DNA of 39,908 nucleotides from Planctomycetota bacterium (GCA_027623235.1 JAQBVJ010000064.1:1-39908), one strand, 5' to 3'. Shown: positions 8,209-25,943, counted from the first letter of the stretch. Made by a program: numbers and translations. The notes: generated by a model from the letters alone, not told the origin.

Positions 8209-9483
8209 ATGTTTCCCTTCAATGTTTCCCGCTTGAATGACGAATCCCGCCGCGATTTCCTGTCCACGATGGCGAAGTCCTGCCTGGGAGTCAGCCTGCT
8301 TCCGCAACTGGCAAACCTCGCCAGCGCTCAGTCACGTGGTGGCAAGCCGATGCACGTAATATACCTCTTCATGGCCGGAGCCATGTCGCATCTGGACACG
8401 TTCGATCCAAAACCAAAAAACAAAAAAGTCCAGGGCCAGACGGGTGTGATCAACACAAAAACAGCCGGCATGCAGCTCAGCGAACACATGAGCGGTCTGG
8501 CGAAAATTTCCAATCGATTTTCGCTCGTCCGATCACTCTCGACGACGACCGGTGCCCATGAACCAGCTCGCTACCTGATGCGGACCAGCTACAAACCGAT
8601 CGCGTCGATACGGCACCCGGGCCTCGGCCCGTGGGTGCAGAGGCTCGCCGGAAAGATCAGCCGGGATCTTCCGCCGACGGTGCAGATTGGCGGCGGCGAG
8701 GGACCGGGCTACCTCGGGGCACAGTACGCCCCCGTCCCGCTCGGCGATCCGGAGCGAGGCCTGGAGAACACGAAAACTCCTGCCTATCTGTCAGAAAAAG
8801 CTTTCGATAAACGGATTCAGCTTTCCACTTCGTTTGATTCAGGATTCCGCCAGCGAGCTGCCAAAAGCAGCAGAGTGACCGGCTACGACGATCTGTACGA
8901 GGACGCGATCCGGTTGCTCCGCAGCGAAGACCTGAAGGCCTTCGACATCAGTCTGGAACCGGATGCGATGAAGCAGGCTTACGGCGAAACCCGTTTCGGT
9001 CGTGGAGCCCTCCTCGCCCGCCGCCTTGTCGAAAACGGGGTCCGATTCGTCGAAGTTTCCTTCGGCAGTTGGGATCACCACAACGACATCTTTAACACGG
9101 TCCCGGACAAAGCCGCCGAACTCGACAAAGTCGCCTCGGCGCTGATCAGCGATCTCGCCCAGCGAGGACTGCTTGAATCCACTCTCGTCGTCGTCAGCAG
9201 TGAGTTCGGACGCAAACCTCACATCAACCAGAACGCTGGCCGCGACCACCACCCGGCAGCGTTTTCGGGATTGCTCGCCGGAGCAAAGATTAAAGGCGGC
9301 CAGGTCATCGGAAAAACTGACGACGAGGCCTTCTACGTCGATGACGAGCACGCTTCGATCGAGGACTTCAACGCGACCATCGCGACCGCGATCGGCCTCA
9401 AGCACGACGAAGAGATTCGCTCGAAAACCGGTCGACCATTCACGATCAGCAATGGCGGAACGCCGATCAAGAAGCTCGTCTGA
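8209..9483 (+). CDS. Tat-exported DUF1501 protein (sulfatase-like fold), partner of the DUF1549/1553 gene
   Basis: A 424-aa DUF1501 protein. The ATG at 8209 is preceded by GAAAGGA at 8197-8203 and gives a Tat signal with SRRDFL at 13-18, ending near ASAQS. The frame is open further upstream to 8005, but that part only translates the inverted repeat. Family landmarks are YLFMAGAMSHLDTFDPKP, a GRGALLARRLVENGVRFVEV segment, SWDHHND, VVSSEFGRKPHINQNAGRDHH and a C-terminal TGRPF. DUF1501 belongs to the alkaline-phosphatase/sulfatase structural superfamily. The DxFDPK and GRDHH segments keep the likely metal-site residues. It acts in or beyond the periplasm. The gene lies 241 bp after the DUF1549/1553 stop and is probably co-expressed with it unless the intervening repeat terminates transcription. 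Substrate unknown. Confidence 0.93.
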   Translation: MFPFNVSRLNDESRRDFLSTMAKSCLGVSLLPQLANLASAQSRGGKPMHVIYLFMAGAMSHLDTFDPKPKNKKVQGQTGVINTKTAGMQLSEHMSGLAKISNRFSLVRSLSTTTGAHEPARYLMRTSYKPIASIRHPGLGPWVQRLAGKISRDLPPTVQIGGGEGPGYLGAQYAPVPLGDPERGLENTKTPAYLSEKAFDKRIQLSTSFDSGFRQRAAKSSRVTGYDDLYEDAIRLLRSEDLKAFDISLEPDAMKQAYGETRFGRGALLARRLVENGVRFVEVSFGSWDHHNDIFNTVPDKAAELDKVASALISDLAQRGLLESTLVVVSSEFGRKPHINQNAGRDHHPAAFSGLLAGAKIKGGQVIGKTDDEAFYVDDEHASIEDFNATIATAIGLKHDEEIRSKTGRPFTISNGGTPIKKLV

Positions 9484-9510
9484 TCCGGCGAGTCGTCCCG
9501 AAAAAAGAAA

Positions 9511-9541
9511 AGCCGCGAGCAATCCGCTCGCGGCTTTTTTT
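9511..9541. terminator. Bidirectional rho-independent terminator between convergent genes
   Basis: A perfect 10-bp stem AGCCGCGAGC/GCTCGCGGCT with an AATCC loop is followed by seven T on the plus strand and preceded by AAAAAAGAAA, giving a U-rich tail on the minus strand too. It can end both the DUF1501 transcript (+) and the TIGR03545-like transcript (-). Confidence 0.92.
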
Positions 9542-9560
9542 CGTCGTGTGCCTCTTCGTC

Positions 9561-11681
9561 CTACTTGAAGATCTTCCGCGGGTCGAACTTGCCACCGCTG
9601 ACTCGCTGGATCAGCTCGTTGGCATTCAGCTCGCTGAGCATCTTGTCATTCAGTTGAAGCTGCTGCGAAAGGTCACCGTATCGGCCGTTGAGTTTTCCGA
9701 GGAACTGCTCCTGTCGGCCTTTCAGCTCACCGTCCAGTTTCGCGACGAGCTTATTCTTTTCGGCCGACAAGGCCTCATTCATTCCTCGTTGCACGCCTCG
9801 GGAAATCTGACGGCCGAGTGTCGTGCGGAGTTTCCATTTCGGATCGTTGACGGTCCCGGCCAGAGTCACGGTTGCCTGAATTTCGTCGACAGACGCGACA
9901 GACGCTTCGAGGACCTGCCGCAGCCGCTCGTCCGCTCCCGCTTTCAGTTCCGCCTCCAGCCGCACCGGCTTCTGACGCAGCACGATGGTTCCGATGAGGT
10001 CCTTGTCGAGCGTTCGCAGATTGATCGTCCACTCCGTCGACGCCGCGTGAACGATGACTGCAAACGTGTCGTCATCGCCGAGTGAATCGTCGGTCGCGTG
10101 AGGCAGGCTGTACGAAAGATTGAGCTCATTCGACGGCAGTTCCTGCGTGCGATCGATCGTCGCGTGAAGCTTCACGCTGGCTTCGCCGTTGCCTTCCAGG
10201 CGAACGATCGTCGGCTTGCCGTGCAGCACGGGATTGTCTGTGACGTCGGAAATCGTCCCCTGAATTGTCAGCTGATCGCCGGCAATTTCTCCCTGGCCTG
10301 ACACGTCGACCAGGCGAGCCAGGAATCGCGGCAACGGATTCCGATCCGTAAACAGAATGTCCTCGCCACGCGTCCGCACGGGCTTCGTCGATTTGACGCG
10401 GTCGACTCGATCGTCGGTCCACCTCAGCCACGACATTGCCTGAGCCACTTTGTAATGCAGTTCCGGGCCGAGCAGAAATTCGGACAACTTGTCTTCATTC
10501 AGGACAAGGTCCTTGACCTCACGCTGAATCCGGTCCGTGTCCCGCTGCCGGGCTCCGTTCAGCGCGTTGAGATCCTGCTGTGCCTTCGGCGGAAGTCGCC
10601 CGACATCCGATCGAACGATCTTAAGCTGCTCTTTCAGGCGAAGGCCATCCTTCACAATCTGATCCAGCTTTGCCAGATTCCGCAGCGGGTCGCGTTTGGC
10701 CCCGTCGAACAACTGCTTCAGTTGCTTCACGCGCGCTTCAATGTCGTCAACGCGAAGTTCCAGGTCGTCGAAGTCGGTTTTCCATTCGTTCTCAAACTGG
10801 TCGGCCAGGACGTAGGTCTCCAGATTCTTCGGGTCGTATTTCATCGACGCCCGGTTGAGTAGACCTTTGGCCCACTCTTTACCGGCGTCTTCCAGCTTGC
10901 CGAGCAGCTCGGACTTGCCGGACTGTGCTTTCTCGTCAGGAACTTTTTGATCGTCAAGCTGACCGGATTCGGCCCGTTCGGTTCCCCAGCGAAGGCCCGT
11001 GATGACAGCCTTATTGAGGATGTACGACTTCTTCATCAGAGCAAACCCGTCGACTTCTCCGGTGAGTGATTCAAACTCGAGTAGATTGGTCATCGGATCT
11101 TTGCGGTTCGCGACGGCGACGTTGCCGATATGCAGCCGAGGTGGAAAGAACTCCGTCGAGAACTGCTCAACGTCAACTTTCGCGCCGGCAACGCTCTGAG
11201 CAGATTGCACCGAGCCGAACCGGATCAGCGGATCAAAGACGTACGCGAAAAACGCCCAGACGAGCGCGACCACCAGGCCACGAGTGATGATGTAGCTCCA
11301 GCGCGGACCGAGGCCCGGCTTCTTCTTTTCGTTTTTCTCTTTGTCGGTTTTCTTTTCACCATCGGCGACAGGCTCCGCGTCGGGAGTCGTGCTGGCTTCC
11401 GGGCCTGCTGATGGAAGCTCGACGGGAGTGGCCGGAGCTGGCTCGCTCGATGCCACTTCGTCGGCTTGAGGAGCTGCGGGATTCGTGAGGCCCGCAACAG
11501 TTGATGCTGTCCCGGTGGCGACTTCAACCGCACCCGGCACGTCGCCAGCAGCAGTTCTGGCCATCGTTTCCGCCGTGTTCAGCACGGCCGCGGACAATTC
11601 GGCGGCGGACCGTGTTCGAGGTTCCGGCAGCGGCTGGCTGTTTTCCGGACTCGGGTTCACCGTTGAGTTTTGATCGGACAT
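9561..11681 (-). CDS. TIGR03545-like membrane-anchored AsmA-type protein
   Basis: A 706-aa protein resembling the uncharacterised TIGR03545 family. Residues 1-125 are a low-complexity Ala/Pro/Glu-rich and then Lys-rich cytoplasmic tail. One transmembrane helix lies at about 130-149 (IITRGLVVALVWAFFAYVF), followed by a large extracytoplasmic part. That part starts with an AsmA-like beta segment (VDVEQFSTEFFPPRLHIGNVAVAN), continues through a long charged helical region (about 230-440) likely to be coiled coil, and returns to beta-rich repeats before a helical C-terminus. AGGA lies just upstream of the ATG at 11681. A TIGR03546-like gene lies immediately upstream on the same strand, the usual pairing for this family. 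A role in envelope biogenesis or lipid handling is inferred from the AsmA-like look, not shown. Confidence 0.82.
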   Translation of the reverse strand: MSDQNSTVNPSPENSQPLPEPRTRSAAELSAAVLNTAETMARTAAGDVPGAVEVATGTASTVAGLTNPAAPQADEVASSEPAPATPVELPSAGPEASTTPDAEPVADGEKKTDKEKNEKKKPGLGPRWSYIITRGLVVALVWAFFAYVFDPLIRFGSVQSAQSVAGAKVDVEQFSTEFFPPRLHIGNVAVANRKDPMTNLLEFESLTGEVDGFALMKKSYILNKAVITGLRWGTERAESGQLDDQKVPDEKAQSGKSELLGKLEDAGKEWAKGLLNRASMKYDPKNLETYVLADQFENEWKTDFDDLELRVDDIEARVKQLKQLFDGAKRDPLRNLAKLDQIVKDGLRLKEQLKIVRSDVGRLPPKAQQDLNALNGARQRDTDRIQREVKDLVLNEDKLSEFLLGPELHYKVAQAMSWLRWTDDRVDRVKSTKPVRTRGEDILFTDRNPLPRFLARLVDVSGQGEIAGDQLTIQGTISDVTDNPVLHGKPTIVRLEGNGEASVKLHATIDRTQELPSNELNLSYSLPHATDDSLGDDDTFAVIVHAASTEWTINLRTLDKDLIGTIVLRQKPVRLEAELKAGADERLRQVLEASVASVDEIQATVTLAGTVNDPKWKLRTTLGRQISRGVQRGMNEALSAEKNKLVAKLDGELKGRQEQFLGKLNGRYGDLSQQLQLNDKMLSELNANELIQRVSGGKFDPRKIFK

Positions 11682-11773
11682 TTGTTCGTCCTGGGTTCGC
11701 GGCGTTGTGTGTGAAGATCAGCTGGTGGGTCTCGGTTCGCGTGGCCCGCCCTGCCTGCGTGGCCCGCCTGTGC

Positions 11774-12277
11774 TCAGTTGAGCTTGCTCGTGACCTCGCC
11801 ACCCAGCAGCAGGTGGTACAGCTTCGACTTCTGCAATTTCTCGGAAATGTCCGGGGTGTACTTTGCGAAGACGGGCTTGCTCGCCAGAAAGACCGGCAGG
11901 AAGAGTCCGACTCCAAGTGCGAAGCTGCCCAGGACGATCGTGTTGTTGAACGAGGTCCACGGACCGAGCGGCAGGTTGTAGAGGTCCGTCCAGAACGGCT
12001 TCAGCGAATCATGAAGCAGTAGAAACTTTCCAACCTCGTGAGTCGCTCCGTCGAACAGTCCGGCCAGCATCGAGACGACGATGGCGGTCAACATGCCGAC
12101 GCCCAGATTGACTCGCACGACACCCAGTGTGACCATCAACGCGACGGCAAGCAGGTTGCCTTTCGGCACGAGACCGATCGCCATTCCCAGAGCGAAGCCG
12201 AGTGCCATCTGACGTGGCTCGGTGTCCTCAACGAGGGCTTTCACGAAGAAACGCAACGGGCGGAGGAAGAAGAGCAT
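11774..12277 (-). CDS. TIGR03546-like small integral membrane protein (DUF2062-like)
   Basis: A 167-aa polytopic membrane protein. The start at 12277 (ATG, MLFFLRPLRFFVKALV) is chosen because GAGG lies 6-9 bp upstream and because further upstream the frame only translates the repeat at 12331-12468. The segment EDTEPRQMALGFALGMAIGLVP is the DUF2062-like signature. Two or three hydrophobic helices follow (LLAVALMVTLGVVRVNLGVG, MLTAIVVSMLAGLF, TIVLGSFALGVGLFLPVF). The TIGR03545-like gene follows 92 bp downstream, and the two families typically occur as neighbours. A joint envelope function is likely but uncharacterised. Confidence 0.85.
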   Translation of the reverse strand: MLFFLRPLRFFVKALVEDTEPRQMALGFALGMAIGLVPKGNLLAVALMVTLGVVRVNLGVGMLTAIVVSMLAGLFDGATHEVGKFLLLHDSLKPFWTDLYNLPLGPWTSFNNTIVLGSFALGVGLFLPVFLASKPVFAKYTPDISEKLQKSKLYHLLLGGEVTSKLN

Positions 12278-12330
12278 GCGAAACCTCGCGGCAGGTTTGG
12301 GATCAGTTTCGGGTTGTATTTCCAAAGTCA

Positions 12331-12468
12331 GTCCCCTCTCCCCTCGGGGAGAGGGTGCCCAAAGGGCGGGTGAGGGGGCGGTGCAATCTGGTGCGGACTC
12401 GCGACGCCAGTTCCACGGCCCCCTCATCCGGCCTGCGGCCACCTTCTCCCCCGAGGGGAGAAGGGACG
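12331..12468. repeat. REPIN-like inverted element A (intergenic copy)
   Basis: The left arm (about 12331-12376) starts GTCCCCTCTCCCCTCGGGG and includes a second small hairpin GCCC-AAA-GGGC. The right arm (about 12420-12468) is its imperfect reverse complement, with GGCCTGCGGCC and CTCCCCCGAGGGGAG hairpins. A 40-bp non-matching spacer separates the arms. The element sits between the M48 protease gene and the TIGR03546-like gene. A second copy in reverse orientation lies inside the helicase gene at 38771-38923. The arms correspond in order and sequence, while the spacers differ. Confidence 0.88.
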
Positions 12469-12484
12469 GCTGAAAGTTGAAAAA

Positions 12485-13399
12485 TCATCGAATTGTTGTG
12501 TCGGAAACGAGCGGCAGCTTCAGGTTGGTCGACTCGACCGTGACGGCGCGTTCGCCCAGGCCGTGCTTCTGCGGAGCCGCGTTGTAAAGCGACATCGCTT
12601 TCGGCAAAGCTTCGCGAAGATCCGTGGACCGTCGCGTGTCGGACGGGTGAGTCGACATCCACTCGGGGCTGCCCTGGCCGCCGGCCTTTGCGGCGGCGAA
12701 TCGTTCCCAGAACACAGGTGCCTCGCTGGGGTCGTAGCCGGCTTTCGCCATCAGCTCGATGCCGATCAGGTCGGCTTCCGATTCGTGCTTGCGGCTGAAC
12801 GGCAGGATGGCTCCGTACTTTGTCGTGACTCCGTATGCGGCTTGAACGACCTCTCGCTTGTCCTCGTACCCGTCTTTGTCGAACCAGCGGCCGGCCAGAT
12901 CGATGATGGGTTTTCCAAGACTCTGAGCGGTCCCATGAGCCATCCGCTCGCCACCGTGACGAGCGAGGGCGTGAGCAATTTCGTGAGACATCACGACAGC
13001 GACTCCGGCTTCCGATTCGCAGACCGGAATGATTCCTTCATAGAAAGCGACCTTGCCGCCCGGCAGGCAGAAGGCGTTTTGAGTTTGACTGGCGATCACT
13101 TTGAATTCCCAGTCGTAGTCGTCTCGACCGGCGACCGCGGCGATGCGCTGTCCGACCCGCTCGATCATCTCGTTGTACCGTTGATTCTGCGAAACGGGTT
13201 CTGTGGTAAGGATGTCCTGGTAGGCCTCGGCCCCCATCGAGATTTCCTGAGTCTCCCCGCCAGGCAGCAGCAACTGTCGTCGGCCGGAGACCGGAACCTG
13301 TCGGCAGCCCCACACGACCAGACACAGAGTGACTGCCGAAACCGGGACCACGAGACGTTGAGTGAACAAGAACGTGCCGCGGGATTCGCGCAGAGACAT
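12485..13399 (-). CDS. M48 family metalloprotease, putative lipoprotein
   Basis: A 304-aa zinc metallopeptidase of the M48 family (LoiP/YcaL-like periplasmic group). The N-terminus has a basic start, a hydrophobic stretch and a Cys at 32 (LCLVVWGCRQ). This resembles a lipobox, although Trp at -2 is unusual. The HEIAH zinc motif is at 139-143 and the third ligand Glu in SRKHESEAD at 205. A CLPGGKVAFYEGI segment typical of the family precedes the active site, and a MSTHPSD segment lies near the C-terminus. AAGG precedes the ATG at 13399. It likely degrades or checks misassembled envelope proteins. It heads a minus-strand cluster with the TIGR03546/03545-like genes, from which it is now separated by a 207-bp gap holding a repeat element. 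Confidence 0.92.
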   Translation of the reverse strand: MSLRESRGTFLFTQRLVVPVSAVTLCLVVWGCRQVPVSGRRQLLLPGGETQEISMGAEAYQDILTTEPVSQNQRYNEMIERVGQRIAAVAGRDDYDWEFKVIASQTQNAFCLPGGKVAFYEGIIPVCESEAGVAVVMSHEIAHALARHGGERMAHGTAQSLGKPIIDLAGRWFDKDGYEDKREVVQAAYGVTTKYGAILPFSRKHESEADLIGIELMAKAGYDPSEAPVFWERFAAAKAGGQGSPEWMSTHPSDTRRSTDLREALPKAMSLYNAAPQKHGLGERAVTVESTNLKLPLVSDTTIR

Positions 13400-13607
13400 C
13401 GCGTGACCTTGCGTTTTGCTGAGTTGTGGAGGGAAGTCAGATCGGCGGACGCCGGAGAAGTGGGTTTGGCCATTGGCAGAAATGCCTGGCCGGAAGGGGC
13501 GAGATTAATAAACGAGATCCCTGAAACGCGGCAAGGTTAGTTTCAAGTGGGATGCAGCGCTGGGGGATTCGCGGCGAGGCAAAGCCGCAATTATTTATCT
13601 GCCACGG

Positions 13608-13663
13608 ATGGACACAGATGGCCGCGAATCTGCTCCTCCGAATTCGCGTTCATTGGCGTCCAT
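13608..13663. repeat. Imperfect inverted repeat of a dispersed-repeat type
   Basis: Arms 13608-13629 and 13642-13663 match as reverse complements at 17 of 22 positions (ATGGAC...CGCGAAT against ATTCGCG...GTCCAT), with a 12-bp spacer. The surrounding CCACGGATGGACACAGATGG text resembles dispersed repeats seen in many planctomycete genomes, which give spurious translations. No second copy is present in the window. Confidence 0.65.
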
Positions 13664-13870
13664 TCGCGGTTTCTCAGCACCTTCGTGCCAGCCTGTTCCG
13701 ATGACTCCCACTCCTGTCAAAGATGGCAAATTCGTTTTCTCCCCCCGGCGGGCCAATCTGCGAAATTCGAAAAATCCGCAATCTTTCGCCCCCTTCGCTC
13801 GTCGTAAACTACTTTTAATCCGAGGCACCCGGTCCGCGCGCGAGCCGCCACTCCGGAAAAATCGGACTAA

Positions 13871-13900
13871 TTGGCACAAGTCTCGCAAACGTCCTAGACT
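13871..13900 (+). promoter_or_regulatory. Putative sigma-70-type promoter for the giant-protein operon
   Basis: TTGGCA at 13871-13876 and TAGACT at 13895-13900 are separated by 18 bp. Transcription would start near 13907, giving a leader of about 40 nt before the ATG at 13948. The match is good, but planctomycete promoters are poorly defined. Confidence 0.5.
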
Positions 13901-13947
13901 GCCGCGACTTTGACCGACACCTTTTCGACATCTCGGGGGGCACTGCG

Positions 13948-16900
13948 ATGAGCAGTAACGCTCTGTGCCAAAGCGACTTACAACCAATTGAACCTGCTTA
14001 TGCGAGACCGCGTGCCAACTGGCGCCGCTGGTTTTTCGCAGGTTTCGCGACGCTCGTTCTACTTTTGAGCTCGGGCAGCGGCCTGGCCCAGGACGAGCCA
14101 GCCACGGGAGACGGCCCGGCTGAGGCCAAAGCCGGTGAGGCCAGCTCGCTCGAGCGGCTGATTTACCTCCCATACAGAAACCTCAAAGACGTCTTCGCAA
14201 AGCACGGCTCGACCGTGTTCATGCCGTATGCGGAGTACCTGAAGCTGTGGGAGCAGTCGCAGGCTCCCGGCCGGAAAGACGTCGAGGGCGTCATCACGGA
14301 AGCTCACTACACGGCGTCGGTCGACAAGTCGCTGCTGCGAATTAAAGCGGAACTGACCGTCCGGGTCCTCGGCAAGCCGTGGGTCGAAGTGCCGGTCACA
14401 TTCGGCCGCGCGGCCGTCGGCAAACTGACGGCAGATAAAGACGGCCAGGTTCTGCTGCGAGGCACCGGCGACGGCCAATACGCACTGCTGTTTGGCGAGG
14501 CGGGCGAGCACAAAGTGACGCTCGAACTGGCCGCCGCGATCACAACATCTCCGGACGGTCGCTCGGCCGATTTTTCCGTGCCTCCCGTGGGAGTCACGAC
14601 GTTTGAGCTCGCGATTCCCGAGACCGATCAGACGGTCGAGATCTCGCCGCAGCTTGTTGGACTGCCGATCGCCGCGGCAGCGGGTGAGACACGAATCAAA
14701 GCCAACCTCGGTTCGACCACAAGCGTCAGTGCCCGCTGGCATCCGCGGACCAGCATGAAGCCGGATATGGACCTGCTGGCTTCGGTGAAGAACCTGCAGA
14801 AAGTCTCGCTGAGGGACGGGCTCGTCCACACGGACGCGTGGCTGGAGTACGACGTCCTGCGTGGCGAGATGACCGAACTGGCGATCGCCGTGCCGCTCGG
14901 TCAGCGGATTCTGGGAGTCACCTCACCGAACTCAAAGCTTCGCGGCTGGAAAAAAGCCGACGAGGCAAACCGGCAGACGGTCACCGTCGAATTCCTCAGC
15001 CCGGTCAAAGACAAAGTCACCATCGAAGTTCACACCGAACGCGAGTTCGCGGCCGACGCAATCGAAGTGGCGGGACGCGAGGACGGCGGCAAGTACCTGG
15101 GCATCCACTCGGTCGACGCGGTTCGCGAGTCCGGACAGATCACTGTCGCAGCGGCCAACGATCTGTCACTGCAGTTTGAACAGACGACCGGCCTGAGCCG
15201 AATTGAAGACGACAAAGTCGAGGCACAGATCCGGGAAGCCGGTGCCGCCTCATTCAAGTTCTACAGCCCGAACATTCGCCTGAGCATCCTCGCCAAACCG
15301 GTCGAGCCGCGACTGCAGGTGAATTCGAATTACGCGTTTGAGTTTTCCGACGACGAACTGCAACTGATGTCGACGCTGAACTACACGATCGAACGAGCCG
15401 GCATCTTTGAGTTGTCGCTCAACCTGCCGGACGGCCTGGAAGTGGATTCGGTCGGCGACCCGACAAACTCGATCGTGCGTGAGCACCACGTGGAGGGCGA
15501 CTCTCCCCGAGTCCTTCGCGTCGTCCTGCATCGAAAAACCGCGGCCGACTCGACGATCCAGATTCAAATCAAAGCTCACACCAGCTTTGAAGAAGTGTTG
15601 AAGTCGGTCGAACTTTCGCTGCCCATTCCCGAGCCGATCGGGATCGAACGCGAAACCGCGCAGGTTCAACTTGTCGCTGAGGGAGCTCTGGAGGTCATCA
15701 CTGATCAGGACGCCGTCGTCGGAGCTCAACCGATGCCGCTGGCAGCCGGAAGCACTGTCCAGGGCAAGCGGGTCGCGGCGGCCTGGACGTTTAACCGTCG
15801 TCCCGTCGAGATCCCGATCAGGACGCTGCGTCGACCGACCCGGCTGACAGCCAGCATCGGCACGACCGCGACCGTGAAAGAAGAAATCGTTGAAGTCAAA
15901 ACTCAGCTCACCTACAACGTTCAGTACGCGGGTATCGACACGTTTCGTTTTGCCGTGCCGGAATCGCTCGCGAAAGACCCGCAGATCACGTCGCTGGAAA
16001 GCGGCTCGGCCCCGGCCATCAAGCAGAAAGTGAAAGCCGAGGAAGCGGAAAACGGCTGGGTGACGTGGACCGTCACCATGCAGCGGGACGTGATCGGTCG
16101 GCAGCGGTTTCAGGTGACGTGGGATCTCAAACCGAAAGCCGCCGAAGGCGAAGCCGCTGCGAAAGCCGCCGCCGCTTCCACATCGACGACGATTGAGACG
16201 CTCCGGGTTCTCGGCCTGACCGAAAACGATGCGGACACCGCGGTCGAACTGTCCGACGTTCTCGGCGAGATCGTTGTGCAGAAAGATCGGGCTCTCTCCG
16301 TGACCGCCACGAAGCTGGACGACGGCCTGGAAGTGATCGACGTTCGCGAGCTGAGCCTCCTGCCTCAAGCCGGAGCACTCGCCTACCGCTACTACGTTCA
16401 GAATCCGGTCGGCATCAAAGTCGACGCGACGAAGCACGAGATTCAAAAAGTCGTCGAGACGGTTGTGATGAGGTCGCTCGTTGAGGTTGTCGCCCGGCGG
16501 GAACTCACGGCCGCTTACCGTTGCCGATACTGGCTGCAGTCGAGCGAGCGGCAGCGGCTGCAGATCGACATCCCGGCCGGCTCGAATCTGCTCGGCGTCT
16601 TTGTCGACGGCAAGCAGCTCAACCCGGAAAAAAACACCGTGCCCGTCGAAGAAGAAGGCTGGGATTCGTACTTCATCAACGTGGCGCGGACGAACAATTC
16701 CGATCAGCCGTTCGGGCTGACCATCCAGATGGTGACTCCGATTTCTGACAAGCGGGTTCCGTTCGACAGCTGGCTGAGCGGTCTTGTTCTGCGGCTCCCG
16801 CAGATCGGCGGGCTCGGCCAGTCAGGAGTCGCCTCGCAGGAAACGCAAACCGTCGTGTGGGTGCCTGAGGATTACCGTCTGCTCGGCAACCCGGACAACT

Positions 16901-17472
16901 TCGTCAACCGATCGCGACTCGATCTTGAGACTGCCATTTCACTGGGCGATCCGCGCGGCGGTCACAACCCTCACTGGTCGCCCGGAACCGGCACGGACTG
17001 GGTCGGAATCGGCGAGGCGGGCTTCATCGACTTCCCGACCGAGGGCACGCCGTTCGTCTTCACGAATCTTGGCGGAGCGAAATCGATCACGGTGACCTGG
17101 GCCAGCATGCCTCGTTACACGTGGCTCCTCAGCGGAGCTCTCGTGCTGATCGCCATTCTGCTGCGGCGAATTCCCTGGGATCACAAGCTGCTGATTCTGG
17201 TCGTGCTGGCATTCGTCACGACGCTGGCCGGCCTCAGTTTTCCCGGCTGGATTCCCGCAGTCGTCGCGGCGATGAAATACGGTCTTTACGCCCTGGCCGG
17301 AATCTGGATTCTGCAGGCCGTCTTCAGCTGGCGAGGCTCCATTTCATTTTCCGGCGGTGATCGCGAAACGCCCTCCGGCCCGAGCCTGCCGATCAGCAGC
17401 GGCTCCCATCCGCCCGCGGTGATCCCACCACCCGGCGTGTTCGACGACTTCCGCAAGCGGGTCGGGAAATAA
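13948..17472 (+). CDS. Giant exported membrane-anchored protein, single-module member of a planctomycete family
   Basis: A 1174-aa protein without a recognised named domain. Residues 26-48 look like a signal peptide (WFFAGFATLVLLLSSGSGLAQ). Module start, about 70-130: a tyrosine-rich YLPYRNLKDVFAKHG...EYLKLWEQ segment followed by ITEAHYTASVDKSLLRIKAE. The rest to about residue 1050 is a long beta-rich region of alternating hydrophobic strands, suggesting stacked beta-sandwich domains. Two to three transmembrane helices at about 1055-1130 (LLSGALVLIAILL, LLILVVLAFVTTLAG, YGLYALAGIWILQAV) anchor the C-terminus, with a short Pro-rich tail. It thus projects about 1000 residues outside the inner membrane. 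The same opening module appears twice more in the next gene, 11 bp downstream. The ribosome-binding site is poor (a G-run at 13935-13940). Function unknown; a large envelope scaffold or adhesin-like role is speculation. Confidence 0.9.
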   Translation: MSSNALCQSDLQPIEPAYARPRANWRRWFFAGFATLVLLLSSGSGLAQDEPATGDGPAEAKAGEASSLERLIYLPYRNLKDVFAKHGSTVFMPYAEYLKLWEQSQAPGRKDVEGVITEAHYTASVDKSLLRIKAELTVRVLGKPWVEVPVTFGRAAVGKLTADKDGQVLLRGTGDGQYALLFGEAGEHKVTLELAAAITTSPDGRSADFSVPPVGVTTFELAIPETDQTVEISPQLVGLPIAAAAGETRIKANLGSTTSVSARWHPRTSMKPDMDLLASVKNLQKVSLRDGLVHTDAWLEYDVLRGEMTELAIAVPLGQRILGVTSPNSKLRGWKKADEANRQTVTVEFLSPVKDKVTIEVHTEREFAADAIEVAGREDGGKYLGIHSVDAVRESGQITVAAANDLSLQFEQTTGLSRIEDDKVEAQIREAGAASFKFYSPNIRLSILAKPVEPRLQVNSNYAFEFSDDELQLMSTLNYTIERAGIFELSLNLPDGLEVDSVGDPTNSIVREHHVEGDSPRVLRVVLHRKTAADSTIQIQIKAHTSFEEVLKSVELSLPIPEPIGIERETAQVQLVAEGALEVITDQDAVVGAQPMPLAAGSTVQGKRVAAAWTFNRRPVEIPIRTLRRPTRLTASIGTTATVKEEIVEVKTQLTYNVQYAGIDTFRFAVPESLAKDPQITSLESGSAPAIKQKVKAEEAENGWVTWTVTMQRDVIGRQRFQVTWDLKPKAAEGEAAAKAAAASTSTTIETLRVLGLTENDADTAVELSDVLGEIVVQKDRALSVTATKLDDGLEVIDVRELSLLPQAGALAYRYYVQNPVGIKVDATKHEIQKVVETVVMRSLVEVVARRELTAAYRCRYWLQSSERQRLQIDIPAGSNLLGVFVDGKQLNPEKNTVPVEEEGWDSYFINVARTNNSDQPFGLTIQMVTPISDKRVPFDSWLSGLVLRLPQIGGLGQSGVASQETQTVVWVPEDYRLLGNPDNFVNRSRLDLETAISLGDPRGGHNPHWSPGTGTDWVGIGEAGFIDFPTEGTPFVFTNLGGAKSITVTWASMPRYTWLLSGALVLIAILLRRIPWDHKLLILVVLAFVTTLAGLSFPGWIPAVVAAMKYGLYALAGIWILQAVFSWRGSISFSGGDRETPSGPSLPISSGSHPPAVIPPPGVFDDFRKRVGK

Positions 17473-17483
17473 CGGGAGCCACC

Positions 17484-25943
<8,460 letters not shown>

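Larger units (their letters stand above)
13400..13947. other. Intergenic region between divergent M48 gene and giant-protein operon
   Basis: This 548-bp divergent promoter region contains an inverted repeat at 13608-13663 and a good promoter candidate at 13871-13900 for the plus-strand operon. The open frames here translate the repeat or its flanks (a shadow protein ending in VSIRGR is typical of such repeats) and are not credible genes. Confidence 0.6.

Noticed and set aside
13595..14173. Minus-strand frame ending in VSIRGR between the M48 gene and the giant-protein gene
   Set aside because: It translates a dispersed repeat and then antisense of the giant protein; such products are spurious.
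15250..16446. 398-codon minus-strand open frame inside the 1174-aa gene
   Set aside because: Shadow frame of GC-rich coding sequence, with no domain or start signal.
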